A DNA stretch of 64,000 bases from Gaeumannomyces sp. JS-464 (taxonomy: Eukaryota; Ascomycota; Sordariomycetes; Magnaporthales; Magnaporthaceae): NCBI GenBank assembly GCA_002197995.1, contig NGZR01000001.1, forward strand, positions 6,076,001-6,140,000. The letters are read 5' to 3'. Under the pieces are notes generated by a model. It ran no database searches and had not been told where the DNA came from. It worked only from the letters and a program-made list of their open reading frames with translations. Position numbers and translations under genes: made by a program. Of the stretch, positions 32,740-44,400 are shown one piece after another. Within the stretch, counting starts at the first letter, position 1; the number at the start of each line of letters is the position of its first letter.

Positions 32740-34600
32740 CGGTTATTTCGATAGCCCTTTTAGGCTCGGGGAGGTCCAGTTTTATATCCGCTAATACTTC
32801 GTATTAATTGTTAAAACTAACCTTAAGTTTTTTAATAGGGTGCTTTTCCTTATCGGCCGTACGGGCTACGCCTTTCGAGGCCGGCGGGCTTGCTAAGCTT
32901 TCCTTGGCAGCGTTAGCGGTGGCAGCAGCGGCAGGAACGGCGGCGGCGGCGAGGGTAACGAAAGTAGCAGCGTTGCCGGTACCGGCCGCGGGATTAGCAT
33001 TAGCGGTAGCGGTTATAACGGAATTATCCGTAATAACCGCGGTTGTAAAAAAGGAGTTAGCGGTGGCGGCGGCAACGGCGGCTTCCACCTTTTTACCGCC
33101 GCCCGGTACGCTTATACGCTTAATTTTTTAACCGCGCTTTTTTCCCTACGGGTTAAATGCTTTAGCACTTTATTTACCCGTATAAGTTTTATAAAGCAGT
33201 TCGGGTGGTTGGCTGGGTACGGGCCCGAGCAGTTCGCGTATTGCGAGGGGGCTATACACGGTTATACGTGCCGGTCGTCGTTTATTTTCCCGCATCGAAA
33301 GCACTTATCGGCCCGGGCGCAATTACGGGCTACGTGGAAGCCGTAGCAACTAAAGGTATGCTAAGTAACCGGCGGGTGTCGTTATACGCGGCGTAAAAAA
33401 AAAGTAATCCTTTAAAGTTTAAACCCGGCCATTTGCAAATAAAGGGATATAATTTACGATATACGCTTTTAATAATCGACGCCGGCTTCGGAAAGCTTAA
33501 CGTTTACCGGTTTATGCCTTATTTAGGCTTTCATTTCCTCCCGAACTAATTTATCCAATACCGGGACGTATTATTTAAAACCGTTGGTTAAGGAGGTAAA
33601 GCAGCCGAAAATTACGTAATTGTATTAAATTTCGGGCTTTTCGATCCTTTCGGCGTTATATAAACGGCTTAATTCGGATCGGTATTATAAAAGCCGGTTT
33701 TAAATATCGGCCGTTTTTGCTTTTAATACGAACCCGGTAAGGGATTAGTACGTTTCCGAAACGTCGGCCGTTGTAAACGGCAGGTTTTTGCTATCGGCTA
33801 AAGCTTTGCGAATGCTAAAACCCGTTTATTAGTTAGCCCAAGCCTGCCGTTCTTTCGGAATCCTAACAAATACTTAAAGGTCGGCTTTAAAGCTTATTAA
33901 TAAGCGGGATGCCCGGGTAGTTTAAGGCGTACGGCCCCGATAAGTTTATGCGGGTTGTTAGGGTTATTAATGGCCCTTTCAGGCCACCAACGCGTAAGTG
34001 GCCGGGGGCGTGCGTTGCGAGGGCTCCGGAGCCCCGTATAAGCTTTTTTCCTTTTCGGCTGGCGTAAATAAGTTAAAAAGGGCTTATTTAGCGTAATCGA
34101 TAAAGCAATTTTTCCAGCCGTTAGTTTTATGGATTGCTTCCGCCGAAAAGGAGGTAATGCCGGCGTTAATAAATCGGGCTAGCGTGGCGCAAATTAAGGC
34201 CGTTTGTTATTATTTGCGGTTATAGCTCGCAATAATTTCCTCCGCGGCCGCCGCGGCCGACCCGACAAGTAAGCGCGTACGCCGGCGTTAAAAAAGGGGG
34301 GGAAGGGCATTTATGCCGGTACTGCCGTCGTGGGAGCCTTTTTGGCCCTAATCGGGCCCTATTAAGTATTGCTAATTTCGCAACGAGGACGGCGTAATCG
34401 GGTGCGCTAACGCGCGGGAAGCCCGGGTAATAACGACGCGTTCTTTTAGGCCGTTAGGCCGACGAAAAGGGCGCGCGCCACCCTATTGGCCGAAAGGGGG
34501 GCTGTTAACAACGGCATGTTACCGTCGCCAGCGCCGTTAACGGGCGTAGTTATTAGTGTTAGGTCGTTAATTAGCAAGTGTTAAGAATTTGTATGCAATT
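32740..34600 (-). pseudogene. LINE-1 ORF1 (CCHC-knuckle nucleic-acid-binding protein)
   Basis: Collinear with LINE-2 ORF1. The minus strand at 32804-33088 carries an Ala/Thr-rich tract (a GCN/GCGGCG repeat in DNA) following the knuckle region near 33190-33350. The N-terminal part is G+C-rich near 34220-34470. The tract is shorter and more mutated than in LINE-2. ORF1 proteins chaperone LINE RNA. The start is not resolved. The 5' untranslated region runs to 34650. Confidence 0.7.
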
Positions 34601-34650
34601 TGGCAGTGTGCACTAATAGCGCAATGCTAAAAATTGGTAAATTCGAGGAA

Positions 34651-35401
34651 GGTTAACGACGATAGCTTTACGGAAAGCGGATCGCTAAAAAGCGACTCGT
34701 TAAGCGAAGCAGCCCCCGTTAATCCACGGGCGGCTCTTATTACGCTGGAAAAAGGCTCGAAAAAATCACAAAAAAAAAGTTTAACACGCTATAAAAAGGA
34801 CGTTTTTTTTAAGCTTTGCTTAAACAAACGAAAAGGGAAAAACAAGCGGGGAAAAAAAGGACGAAATTGCTGTTAACATTTAGCTAAAAGCGAAAGCAAC
34901 CGCCGTCGAGGAGTTCGAAACCGAGCAAAATAAAAAGGTTTAATTAAGGTTTTTAAAAAAAAAACCCCCGAATTAAGGAAAAAATACAGCGGATATTATA
35001 GCGTTTAACCCATTTAGCGAAATCCTTTAAATAACGTTATCCTAAAGCATAAAGCAAGCAATTATAACCCTAATTAAAGCCGTAATAGCTGTTAAGCATC
35101 GCTTAGCCGGAAAAGAGTTTTACATTTTAAAGCTGGACGAAAACAAGCAACTCGACCCAAATAAAAATTATAAAAAAAAGCTAACGAAATGGCTTATTTA
35201 AAACGAAGCGCAAGACTTATTCCATTCCTATATAAAAAAGCTAATTTTTAAATTTAATATAAACAAAAAATAAAAGCTGCTAAGTAGCGATATAAAAACC
35301 TATTACGAAATTTACTAAACGCTTTTTAATCGCGCAAAAAGCAAATAAAGCAATTTTTTAAAACGGAAGGTAAAAATGCGAAGTATAATTTTACGGAATA
35401 T
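34651..35401 (+). pseudogene. Gypsy-7 gag, N-terminal part
   Basis: An open stretch at 34634-34876 (SRKVNDDSFTESGSLKSDS), then KEFYILKLDENKQLDPNKN and WLIxNEAQDLFHSYIKKLIF. This is a helical Gag-like layout. Interrupted at 35401 by Gypsy-6. I infer Gag from its position before an unmistakable pol, since I know no specific homologue. Confidence 0.5.
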
Positions 35402-35848
35402 TGTTACGACCAGCATGCAGGCCCCCGGGACAGCAAGGCAAAAAAGGGCCTCGAAGTGGTACTTTCGCCCCGCTTTAATCACGTGGAGTTACGTAAACCA
35501 AAAGGGATTTATAAATTTATCACAAAGTAATAAATCCAAAAAGGGATTTGTGGATTTGTAACAAAGCAACAAATCCAAAAAGGATTTATAAATTTATAGC
35601 AAAATTATAAATCCAGCCTAACATAAAGCAAAAGGCAGCGTATATATAAAAAATGGATTTCCTACTATTTTAGGTAGCTTTAATTAAAGCTTCGGCATTA
35701 GTTAACTTAAATTAGCTCCCAGGCATCCCTTAAGGCAAACAATTAAATTGTTTTTTAAATTACGTATTCCTTTGTTAACCAAATTAAAAATATTGTCCTT
35801 TTCACCCCCGAAATGCTTTACTTTAAAAGCAAACCTTTAATTATAACA
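35402..35848 (+). repeat. Gypsy-6 5' LTR
   Basis: 447 bp, TGTTACGACCAG to AATTATAACA. It contains tandem palindromic GGATTTGT...ACAAATCC units near 35505-35610 and a TATATATAAA promoter box near 35640. Confidence 0.93.
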
Positions 35849-35897
35849 TTTTAACTAATTTTATTTAATACCCCGTTAAAAGGAGGATAGCGCAGTT

Positions 35898-36920
35898 ATA
35901 GCAAGCAATAGCAAAAAGCTTAAAAAGGAAAAAACCACGGTTTTTACTTTTAACGGTGTTAAATACGACCTTAACGAAGCTATTAACACGGCCAGCCTTT
36001 TTAAACTTATAACGGTTAAAATCGCCAAAAGCTAAAACGAGGTAAAGCAATTTACTGCGAAATTAGCGTTTTTTAAAACACTTATCGCAATTAAAACGTA
36101 CAAGTTCCCGTTTTTAAATTTTTACGAAAAGGAGGACGGCAAGCTTAAAACGTTCTTTATTAAATGCAAAAGCTATTTTAAGTTTTACAAACAGCAGTTC
36201 GTAAGCGAGGAACAAAAGGTTGCTTACGTTACCACTAAGTTAAACGGCAAAAAAAAAGTGGTTTTAACCGACTTAAAACGACTACCTTAAAAGATATAAA
36301 GGTAGCTAGGAAGCCATTAAGCTTATTTTCGTTAATTTCGAAACTTTCGGAAAAAAGGTCGAAAAAGTGTTCGAAATAGTCGACGAAACCCGAATCGCCG
36401 AAAAAAACTTGCTAGTTTTTAAATAGTAAAAGCTTGCGGCTAAATACGTAACGGACTTTTAACGAATTAGCATTAAGCTTAACTGGAGCGACGTTACGTT
36501 AATAGTGCACTTTTATAACGGATTGCGCGAAAATGTAAAAGATAAACTTGCAAAGCAAAATCGCCCCGAGTTTTTTACAAATTACGTTTAAAACGCGGTC
36601 CGTATTAGCGATAAATTATACGAACGATAACAGGAAAAAAAAGGCTATAAATAAAAGGGAATGGTGTAAAATAAAACTAATTAAAAAAAGGTTAAATAGC
36701 AGCCAATTATAGCATACGGCACGCATTTAAGCTTTATAAATTTTAGCGTAAAAGCTGCGTATTAGCAAGGGTAATACAAAAAACTAAAGCAAAACCCGAA
36801 AAACGGGAAATGCTTTAAATGCGGTTAAACGGGCTATATTAAAGTTAACTGCTTTTAAAAAAACGATAACCGATACGTAGTTAACTTTTAGCGAACATAA
36901 AAAAGCCCGGTATAAAAAAA
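35898..36920 (+). pseudogene. Gypsy-6 gag with CCHC knuckle
   Basis: ATA at 35898 replaces the ATG start. Blocks as in Gypsy-4 (VFTFNGVKYDLNEAINTA). The knuckle at 36811-36852 reads CFKCGxTGYIKVNC, where the ligand histidine has become tyrosine, so zinc binding would be lost in addition to the stops. Confidence 0.8.
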
Positions 36921-38289
36921 ACTATATTTCGGGCTAATATTTAGCTGGACGCATTGCTATAACGAGTTATATGCCACATACTAGTTTAATAAAAAGGTTA
37001 CCGGATAATACTTTTAAAAACCTCGAAACGTATGCATGTTTAAAGCTATAAAAATCAAGTACGATAGCGAAGGGAAGCAGCGCGTCGCTTTCGGGTTTAC
37101 GAATTTAAAAGGAAAAAACGACGCCGTTTTTTATAAAGCTTAAAAAGGGATAACCTTAGCAAATGGTTCGAAAAAAGGAAAAGCCCGAAAAAAGCTTTTA
37201 AACTAAACACACCTTTTCCGAAAATCGGAAAACTTTAATATTAACGTTAAAATAAACCGAAACGGTTAAACCTTTAAAATAACTAAATTTTAAAAACGAG
37301 CAAAGGGTTTAAACGGCACGACCTTTATACTTATAATTCGCGAAAGTTAAACAAGCGGGGAAAATTAACGCGCTTTCGCACCTTTTAACGTTTCGGAATG
37401 TTTTTAAAACGTTAAAATTCCAAAATATTTAAATAGCCCGTTATATTGCGCTACTTTAACGGACGAAAATAATAGCTAACCCTTATCGTAATTTAACGAT
37501 TAACAGGAAGTTAAATACGCTAATTACCGGTTTAATAACATAAGCAAACCGGGCAAAACTACGCTAAAACCCGAGGACCACCCTAACGTTAATATAAAGC
37601 ACTTTAAACATTTGTACCTTTTTTAGGCAAAATGCATCCACGGAAAATGCAAGTTTTATTTACAACCTAAACTTAAATACGATTTTTTTTCCACGAAAAT
37701 TGGGAAATAAGCCTAAAGTTAAACCTCGTTTAGCATTCCAATTACCACGGTAGGAACCAGCCCGGATCGGCAAGCTTACCGCAATTTTTAAACCCAGCGA
37801 ACGGTACTCGATACTATGCGTTACCAAAATGCTCGATTAAGAAAAATGCGAAACTGTAAAATGCAAAAAGCACATGGCATAAAAAGCGAAAGCTTAACAT
37901 TGGAGGATCGCGCGAGCGTACGTACCGTTCGACCCGAACCGAAAAACGAACGTATAATACTCGTTTTTTTTATTAAAAAATTAAAAAAACCACCCAAACG
38001 GAAAGCACGGAATAAAAAAAAAGGAAAACCGGTAAAAACCTTCGCGATAGCAAAATCGAGTTAGCTATACGACCTATTAACGTTCCGGATGAAATATTAA
38101 AAAAAAGGTTAAAATAATAATCGATTGCGAAATATAAAGCGATTATATATCGCTATAAGCGGTTAAACGGTGTAAAATCCTAACGAAACGGAAATACTAA
38201 CCGTATTAACTAAAAACGGTCGAAAAAATACCCGTCGCTTATAATAAAAAATAAATTAACTAAAAAACACAGCCAATAATATTACGCAC

Positions 38290-41200
38290 CCGAAATGGGG
38301 AAAACGTTACTATTATATTAAACGAGCTGGATATAAAAAAGGACGTTATTTTTAAAATCCTTTAGCTTAGGAAAAACAACTTACGGATAAATTGGGCCAC
38401 CGGTTAAATCCAATGGAAAAAACCACGAGTAACTAAAACGGTTTACTAACCACGAACCTCAAACCGTAAACTTAAAAAGCAACGAAAAAAGGTTACAACG
38501 GTAATAGGATTTAGCAATCCATTTTTGCATTTAGCATTAACGAATATACAACTATCTAAAATGAAAAGCGATTAAAATAATTAAACCGATATCGAAAAAC
38601 GGCTCGCGAATATTTTAAAAAAATACTATAAATACGAAAAGCTGTTTTAAAAAAACCCTAAAAACGGTGCTTTCCGAACATAAACCGTTCGACTTTAAAA
38701 TTAAGCTTAAACCAAAAACGCAATTTGAATACAAAAACTATATTAGCTTAACCTTCGGCAATAGGAGGTGCTAAAAGAACAGTTAAAAGAAAACCTAAAA
38801 AAGGGACATATTAGGCTTTCCGACTTTCCAATAAAACACGGGATTTTATAAAAAACAAAAAAAAACGGGACGAAACGAATATGCGTCGATTACCGCCCGC
38901 TAAACGAGGTTATAATAAAAAACCGGTATTTTTTACTTTTTATCGACGAATTACGAAACAAGCTCGGGAAAGCTAAATATTTTACGGTTTTGGATTTACG
39001 AAAAGCTTATAGCTTAATACGGGTTAAAAAAGGCTAAAAATGGCTTACGGCTTTTAAAACGAGGCTTAAATGCTACGAATTACTAGTAATAACTTTTAGT
39101 TTTACTAACGCATTAACCACGTTCCAAAGATAATTAACCATGTGTTGCGCAATACTTCGACCTTTTCGTCCCTCGCGTATTTGGATAATATTTTTAGTTT
39201 TTTTCGGAAACGTTAAAAAAGCATAAACAGCACGTATATTAAATATTTTAAAAGCTGTTTAACGCGAAGCTGCTTATTAAACCCGAAAAGTGCGAATGGC
39301 ATACCCAAAAAAATCATTTTTTTAAAATTCGTAATAACATTTAAACAGGTTTATATAAAACCTTAAAAAGGTCGGGGAAGTGAAAAAATGGTTTATATTT
39401 AAAAACGTTACGAAAGTATAAAGGTTTTTAAGATTTTTAAACTTTTATAAACGGTTTATTCGTAATTATAATAAAATCGCTATACTATTTACGAACTTTA
39501 CTAAAAATAACCATTAATTCCATTAGGAATAGCAAAAACAAAAGGCTTTTAAGCTATTATAAAACGCCGTGCAAAAAAACCAATATTAGCATTTCCAAAT
39601 TTAAAAAAACCCTTCGAAATCGAAACCGACGCGTCGAATTACGCGATCGGCGGTTAACTCGGATAACGAAACGATTAAAAACGGTTGCACCCCTATGCGT
39701 TCTTTTCGCAAAAGTTAAAAAACCTAAATTAAATTACTAAATCCACGATAAAAAACTTTTAACAATTATCCGAGCATTTGAAAAATGGCGACCATACTTT
39801 AATAAAGCAAAACACTAGGTTATAATATATATAAACCACAAAAACCTAACGCATTTTACCATTAGCAAAAATTTAAACAAGCGATAAATTCGTTAAAGCG
39901 AGTTTTTGCAAAATTACAATATCCGGATTAAATACCGGAAAAGGTCGGAAAACGGCCGGGCGAATGCCTTAAGCTAACGACCGGACTATTAAATTACAGT
40001 ACTTAAAAAAACATAAGTAATCTTAACGGAAAAACCAAACGGATTTTTAATCCTAGCATAAAAGATACTTGCTAAAACAGTTCGATAAAAGGAAGTTTAA
40101 ACCCCAAAAAAATCCAACAAATTTACAGCCAGCTAGCATACGGCTATTAAAATGTAAAAAAAACGTAAAAACGGTTGTAATAACATTATAAATTCGCAAA
40201 AATTTAAACCGAAATACAAAACGCAATAAAAGATTGCGAAAGTTATGCTAAAAACAAAGCTAATAAGTATAAACCATATAGGTTATTACAACCCTTACTA
40301 GCACCGGACGAAGCATAGCAAAAAGTTATTATAAATTTCGTTATTAAACTTCCCTAATTTAAAAAACCGTTAATTGGAGTAAAGTACGACAATATATTGG
40401 TAATAATAAATAGGCTTACTAAATACGCCTTATTCCTACCATATAAAAAAAGCAGCGACGTTACGAAGCTAGCGTACGTTTTTATTAAACACGTAATAAC
40501 GGAATACGGCACGCTAAACCGTTTAATTACGGATAAAAATAAGCTATTTATAAGCAAATTTTAAAAAAAGCTTATAAATAAGCTAAAAACGAAGCACTTT
40601 TTATCCATAGCTTACCACTTTTAAACAAATAGATAAACGAAACGGACGAACCAAATTATAAAGCAATATTTGCGTTATTACGTTAATTATAAATAAAACG
40701 ATTGGGTATAATTATTCCTTATAGCTTAATTCGCTTATAACAGTTTAATTTATAAAAGCATAAAAACCATACCGTTTTATACGAATTATAGGTTTACGCT
40801 TATAGCGTATAAGGAATTTAAAGCAAAAAAACATGCTTTAACAGCGGAAATACAGGTAACGGAGCTTATTAAACTGCATAAACACTTTTAAACAAAGCTA
40901 AAAAAGCTATAGCACCGTATAGCTATTTAAGCAAATAAAAAAAGGATTAAAAAACCGACTTTTAAAAAAAGGGATAACGTTTATCTTTTTCGACGAAATA
41001 TTAAAACGAAACGACCGAGCGATAAATTAAACTATAAAAAACTAGGACCGTTTAAAATACTAAAAAAGGTTTCGAACGTAAACTATAAACTTTAACTACC
41101 GCTAACTATAAAATCCCACCCGGTTTTTTATATTTCCCTATTCGAACTAGCGTTATTAAGCTTTAAAAGCAACGAATTAGTAAAAGTTAACCTAAAATAA

Positions 41201-41345
41201 AAGTATAAATTTAAAAAATCCTAAATTATAAGCTAAAACATAGGCTTAAAAATACCTAATTAAATGGAAAAAGTATAGCTAATAAAAAACACGTGGGAAA
41301 AAAAAACCAACCTTAAAAACTGATAAAAGGCTTTATAAAAATATC
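38290..41345 (+). pseudogene. Gypsy-6 pol
   Basis: Protease remnants near 38290-38560. RT near 38780-39400, with YLDN for YLDD around 39177-39190. RNase H near 39590-39910 (EIETDASNYAIGG, better kept than in Gypsy-4). Integrase core near 40330-40740, where LITDKNKLFISKF keeps the aspartate that is N in Gypsy-4/5. Chromodomain near 41200-41340. Many stops. Confidence 0.85.
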
Positions 41346-41400
41346 GGTAGGAACTTTTAAACGAAGGTTAACAAAGGTAAAAAGCGGGCCGCTTACCGCA

Positions 41401-41444
41401 GCCGTTTATACATACGCCGGCTATGCCCCGTGCGTATAAACGGC
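41401..41444. other. Long hairpin after the Gypsy-6 chromodomain
   Basis: GCCGTTTATACATACG (41401-41416) pairs with CGTGCGTATAAACGGC (41429-41444) at 14 of 16 positions, 12-base loop. It occupies the place of the 22523-22555 hairpin of Gypsy-4 but is unrelated in sequence. Confidence 0.7.
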
Positions 41445-41461
41445 CGTGGTAGGAAAAACCT

Positions 41462-41534
41462 TAACCTAGTTAAAAATCGAACTTAAAGCTTTCGGCTAAA
41501 AGGTAAAAAATGTTACCATTATACTATTAGGTTA
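41462..41534 (-). tRNA. tRNA-like unit B of Gypsy-6 (73 nt), Lys(TTT)-like loop
   Basis: Minus strand: acceptor halves TAACCTA and TAGGTTA pair perfectly over 7 bp. The A box TAGTATAATGG is an exact consensus match. The T arm TTAAGTTCGATTTTTAA pairs with A-U and G-U pairs. The loop CTTTTAG has T33 and anticodon TTT. The anticodon stem is poor on its 5' side. The body differs from the Gypsy-4/5 unit, although the acceptor and the site are the same. Confidence 0.6.
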
Positions 41535-41662
41535 AAAAAAAAGTACATTTACCAAAACCAAATAAAGCAAAAAAGTTTACACCGAACGGTTAGCAAAAAA
41601 AAACAAAAAAAACAAAAGCTCGATAAGTTTTAAAGCAAGCCCGAAAACTTATCGACCTTTAC

Positions 41663-41732
41663 GGTCGTGCCGGAATTCGAACCCGAAACCTCGGCAAAAA
41701 AACTAAAGCCACGCTTAATGCGCCACAAAACC
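41663..41732 (-). tRNA. tRNA-like unit A of Gypsy-6 (70 nt, decayed)
   Basis: The best-preserved unit A. Acceptor halves GGTTTTG and CACGACC pair at 6 of 7 with one G-U. A-box region TGGCGCATTAAG. T arm CGGGTTCGAATTCCG, B box one change from consensus. The anticodon arm stays ambiguous. Confidence 0.6.
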
Positions 41733-41867
41733 CAAGGAAATTGTTAAAAGGAGTTACAATTTACTTTAATTAAAAAAGGCAAACAGGTCCAAGTTAAAAT
41801 TAACCCCGGATATTTGCCAATCGAAAAGAATGAAAAAAGCTATAAAGGGCTTAGAAAGCGAAGCAGC

Positions 41868-42197
41868 TTAGCGAGCCGCTTAATCGGCCTCCTCCCGCTC
41901 GACACGCTTTAATTCCTTCACCGAATTAATACCGCGACGCACCGCGCGCATTATCTTTTCCAGCCACATTCGTTTTTGCTTTTAAAAACGAAGGACTTTT
42001 TCCTCCGCCTTTTCCAGCTTAGCTTTAAATTTAAAATGCTAAACGACGATATTTCGAAGTTCGGAAAGGGAAGGCCCAAAAACGTCGCACTTTAAGCGAT
42101 TAATCCGAAAACATTCCACGCACCGAAACGAGTCCTAAAGAAAAGCTTTACACTTTTTACGCTTTAAAACCTCGTAATAATACGAACAGGAAGGCAT
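41868..42197 (-). pseudogene. Antisense Cys-rich/coiled-coil ORF of Gypsy-6 (109 codons)
   Basis: The clearest member of the antisense family. ATG at 42197 (MPSCSYYYEVLKRKKC), then SFRCVECFRINRLKCDVFGP, giving KC-x9/10-CVEC-x7-C. Then a helix with FKAKLEKAEEKVLRF, MWLEKIMRAVRRGINSVKEL and a VEREEAD end, stop at 41868. Four in-frame stops, all at codons one C/T or G/A step from sense. The helix is about 14 residues shorter than in Gypsy-4/5. Function unknown; a zinc-cluster-like fold is a guess from the cysteines. Confidence 0.75.
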
Positions 42198-42403
42198 TTC
42201 GTAGCAATTAAAAAGAATAACCGTTAAAAGCTTTTTGCGATTAACGGTTTTCTTCGCAAAAGGACGTTTTTATACCCGGCTAAACATTTTGTTAAACAAA
42301 AAAAGAAAGGGAAATGGTAAAAAAGGAAAGTACTTACTAATTAACGAAAAGCGGGGCGATAAAAAATAAGCCAAAGGGATTTGGCCTAAAAAGGGAAACC
42401 TAA

Positions 42404-42851
42404 TATTACGACCAGCATGCAAGCCCTCGGGACAGCAAGGTAAAAGGGGGCCCCGAAGTGGTACTTTCGCCCCGCCCCGGTTACGTAAAGTTACGTAAAC
42501 GAGGAGGGATTTATGGATTTGTAACAAGCAATAAATCCAAAAAGGGATTTGTAAATTTGTAATAAAGCAATAAATTTAAAAAGGGATTTGTGGATTTATG
42601 GCAAAGCTATAAATCCAGCCTAACATAAGGCAAAAGGCAGCGTGTATATAAAGGATGGATTTCCTATTGTTTTAAGTAGCTTTAACTAAGGCTTCGGCAT
42701 TAGTTAACCTAAGTTAGCTTTTAGGCATCCCTTAAGGCAAATAATTAAATTGTCCTTTTAAGTTACGTGTTCCTTTGTTAACCAAATTAGAAATACTGTT
42801 TTTTCCACCCCCGAAATGCCTTACTTTAAAAGCGAACCTTTAATTGTAACA
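42404..42851 (+). repeat. Gypsy-6 3' LTR
   Basis: 448 bp, TATTACGACCAG (G-to-A at base 2) to AATTGTAACA, followed by the AATAT duplication. The polypurine-like AAAAAGGGAAACCTAA abuts it on the left. Confidence 0.95.
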
Positions 42852-42856
42852 AATAT

Positions 42857-44400
42857 ATCGATAAATTTTATTTTACGTTCGGCACCGTTTAAAATAAAAC
42901 GGCCGCGCAAATACAATTACGAGCTTTTAAATAGGAGGAGGGCTAATTTTTTAGCGAATTTAGCCTAATGTTCGAGGACGTGCTAAGCCGGGCTAGTGGT
43001 AATGCTTAAAAAACGAATTTAAGCTCGTTTTTAAAAGGATTTTTTAACCGCAGTTTCGCAAACGTTTTAGCGGTTATTAAACTTTTAAACGAGTATTACG
43101 CATATTTAGCCGAGCTTTACGCCCGAGCAATAGGATGGGAACGCATTTAGCAGTTTTTAAACTTAAAAAAAAAGCGTTAAAAGCGAAGGAAAGGGAAAGG
43201 AGGACGAAAAGCAAAGCATAACCAAAACTTTTAATAAAGCAACCTATTTAACCCCGCCCGAAAACCCGTTGCTATTGCAGCGGATTCCACTAATAATAAC
43301 GTTACCCGGGATTCCGACGGCGATGTGGTATAATAAACGTTGCAAAAGTCGGCGGGCGGGGGCGTAAAAGCCGCGGGGCGCGGGGGCGCTCGAGGAAAAA
43401 GTGTTAACCGGGCCCGAAAAAGCGGCCTTCGCTAAGCCCAATAGGTTTCCCAAAAAGAAAAGGACCGCCGTTAAAATTAAAGCCGCTATTTACGCTGCGG
43501 TGCAAGTAATTATTACTAAGCGGAATGCTTTTATAAACCGGCGACCCGTTTTAAAAACGCCGAAAAGACGGCTATCCGCGGGGCCGGCTTTAATAGCGAA
43601 AAATTCCTTCCTTAGCTAAAAAGAAAAAACGAGCCGACGGGAAAAGCCGAAAGCCAGGGAAAAAAGTAGCCTTAAAGCAAAACCGTGCTTTAAAAAAGAA
43701 AAGGCTTTAATAGCTTTTACAAATGCGGATAAAAGTAAAAAAACACATTTAATATACATTTTAGCGATAATTAATAATATAAAATTATTTAACGCATTTA
43801 TAAACGAAAGTTGCGAATGTTACGTAGTTATTAGTAAAAACGCCGCCGCCGAAACGGAATTGCCTATTTACCGGATTTCGCTAAAAACGTTAAAAAAAGC
43901 CATTATAAAAAAAAAGAAAAGTAATTTAAAAAATCATTTATTTTTTTTTAAAAACGGAAACCGGTACGGAAAAAAAGGTTTACGTTTATATAATGCCAGG
44001 CTTTATTTAACGATTTATTTTAGGAAAGCTATAGTTAATGCATTACCAAACGGTATTTATTTTACATATATCGAAAATATAGGTGGGAAAAACGCGCTTT
44101 TAAATGCGCCATTTGCTACTGGAAAAACGGTTGCGAAAAAAAAAACCGAAGCGAACGTAGCAAAAATACAAGTAGTTACGTTCGCCCGATATTATAAATC
44201 GATCGCGATTATAAAAAGGGAACCTGTAGTGCGAGCCGCGATTTTTACGGCTTTTATATCCGACGTTAAAAAAGCATTGGAAAAAAAGGTTTTTAAAACG
44301 AAAGCCTAATTTCGGAAGTTTATTCCGCAAAAGTTTTACAATTTACTTTCGTTATTTATAAAGCAAAAAGCAAATAAGCTAAACCCGTATAAACCGGGTG
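42857..44400 (+). pseudogene. Gypsy-7 gag C-terminus and protease region
   Basis: Gag continues from 42857 (RAIGWERI, then a G/R-rich segment near 43320-43400). The protease-like stretch near 43770-43900 reads FNAFINESCECYVVISKNAA. The open frame at 43860-44309 continues it (LPIYRISLKTLKKAIIKKKK), and its downstream text leads into RT with FIPQKFYNLLSLFIKQKANK, the usual pre-RT segment of fungal gypsy pol. Confidence 0.65.

Larger units (their letters stand above)
6201..34650 (-). mobile_element. LINE-1: Tad1-like non-LTR retrotransposon split by three gypsy insertions
   Basis: The LINE segments are 6201-8680, 16054-16534, 23984-23999 and 31419-34650. Removing Gypsy-2, -4 and -5 leaves about 6.2 kb collinear with uninterrupted LINE-2 (56449-62638, 6190 bp). 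The 5' end at 34650 (AAATTCGAGGAA) matches the 5' ends of LINE-2 and LINE-3. Gene order on the minus strand is ORF1 (CCHC knuckles), then ORF2 with an AP-type endonuclease, RT, RNase H and a terminal knuckle, the Tad1/I-like plan. It is more RIP-damaged than LINE-2. No target duplication was evident. Confidence 0.9.
35402..42851 (+). mobile_element. Gypsy-6: complete RIP-inactivated copy of the Gypsy-4/5 family
   Basis: LTRs 35402-35848 and 42404-42851, with the 5-bp duplication AATAT at 35397-35401 and 42852-42856. Length 7.45 kb. Same order as Gypsy-4: gag, pol, chromodomain, then on the minus strand two tRNA-like units and the Cys-rich ORF. Its tRNA-like unit B and the ORF helix differ from those of Gypsy-4/5, so it is a separate lineage of the family. 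Confidence 0.95.

Noticed and set aside
32808..33131. 107-codon plus-strand frame in LINE-1
   Set aside because: Shadow of the alanine tract of ORF1 on minus; same cause as in LINE-2.
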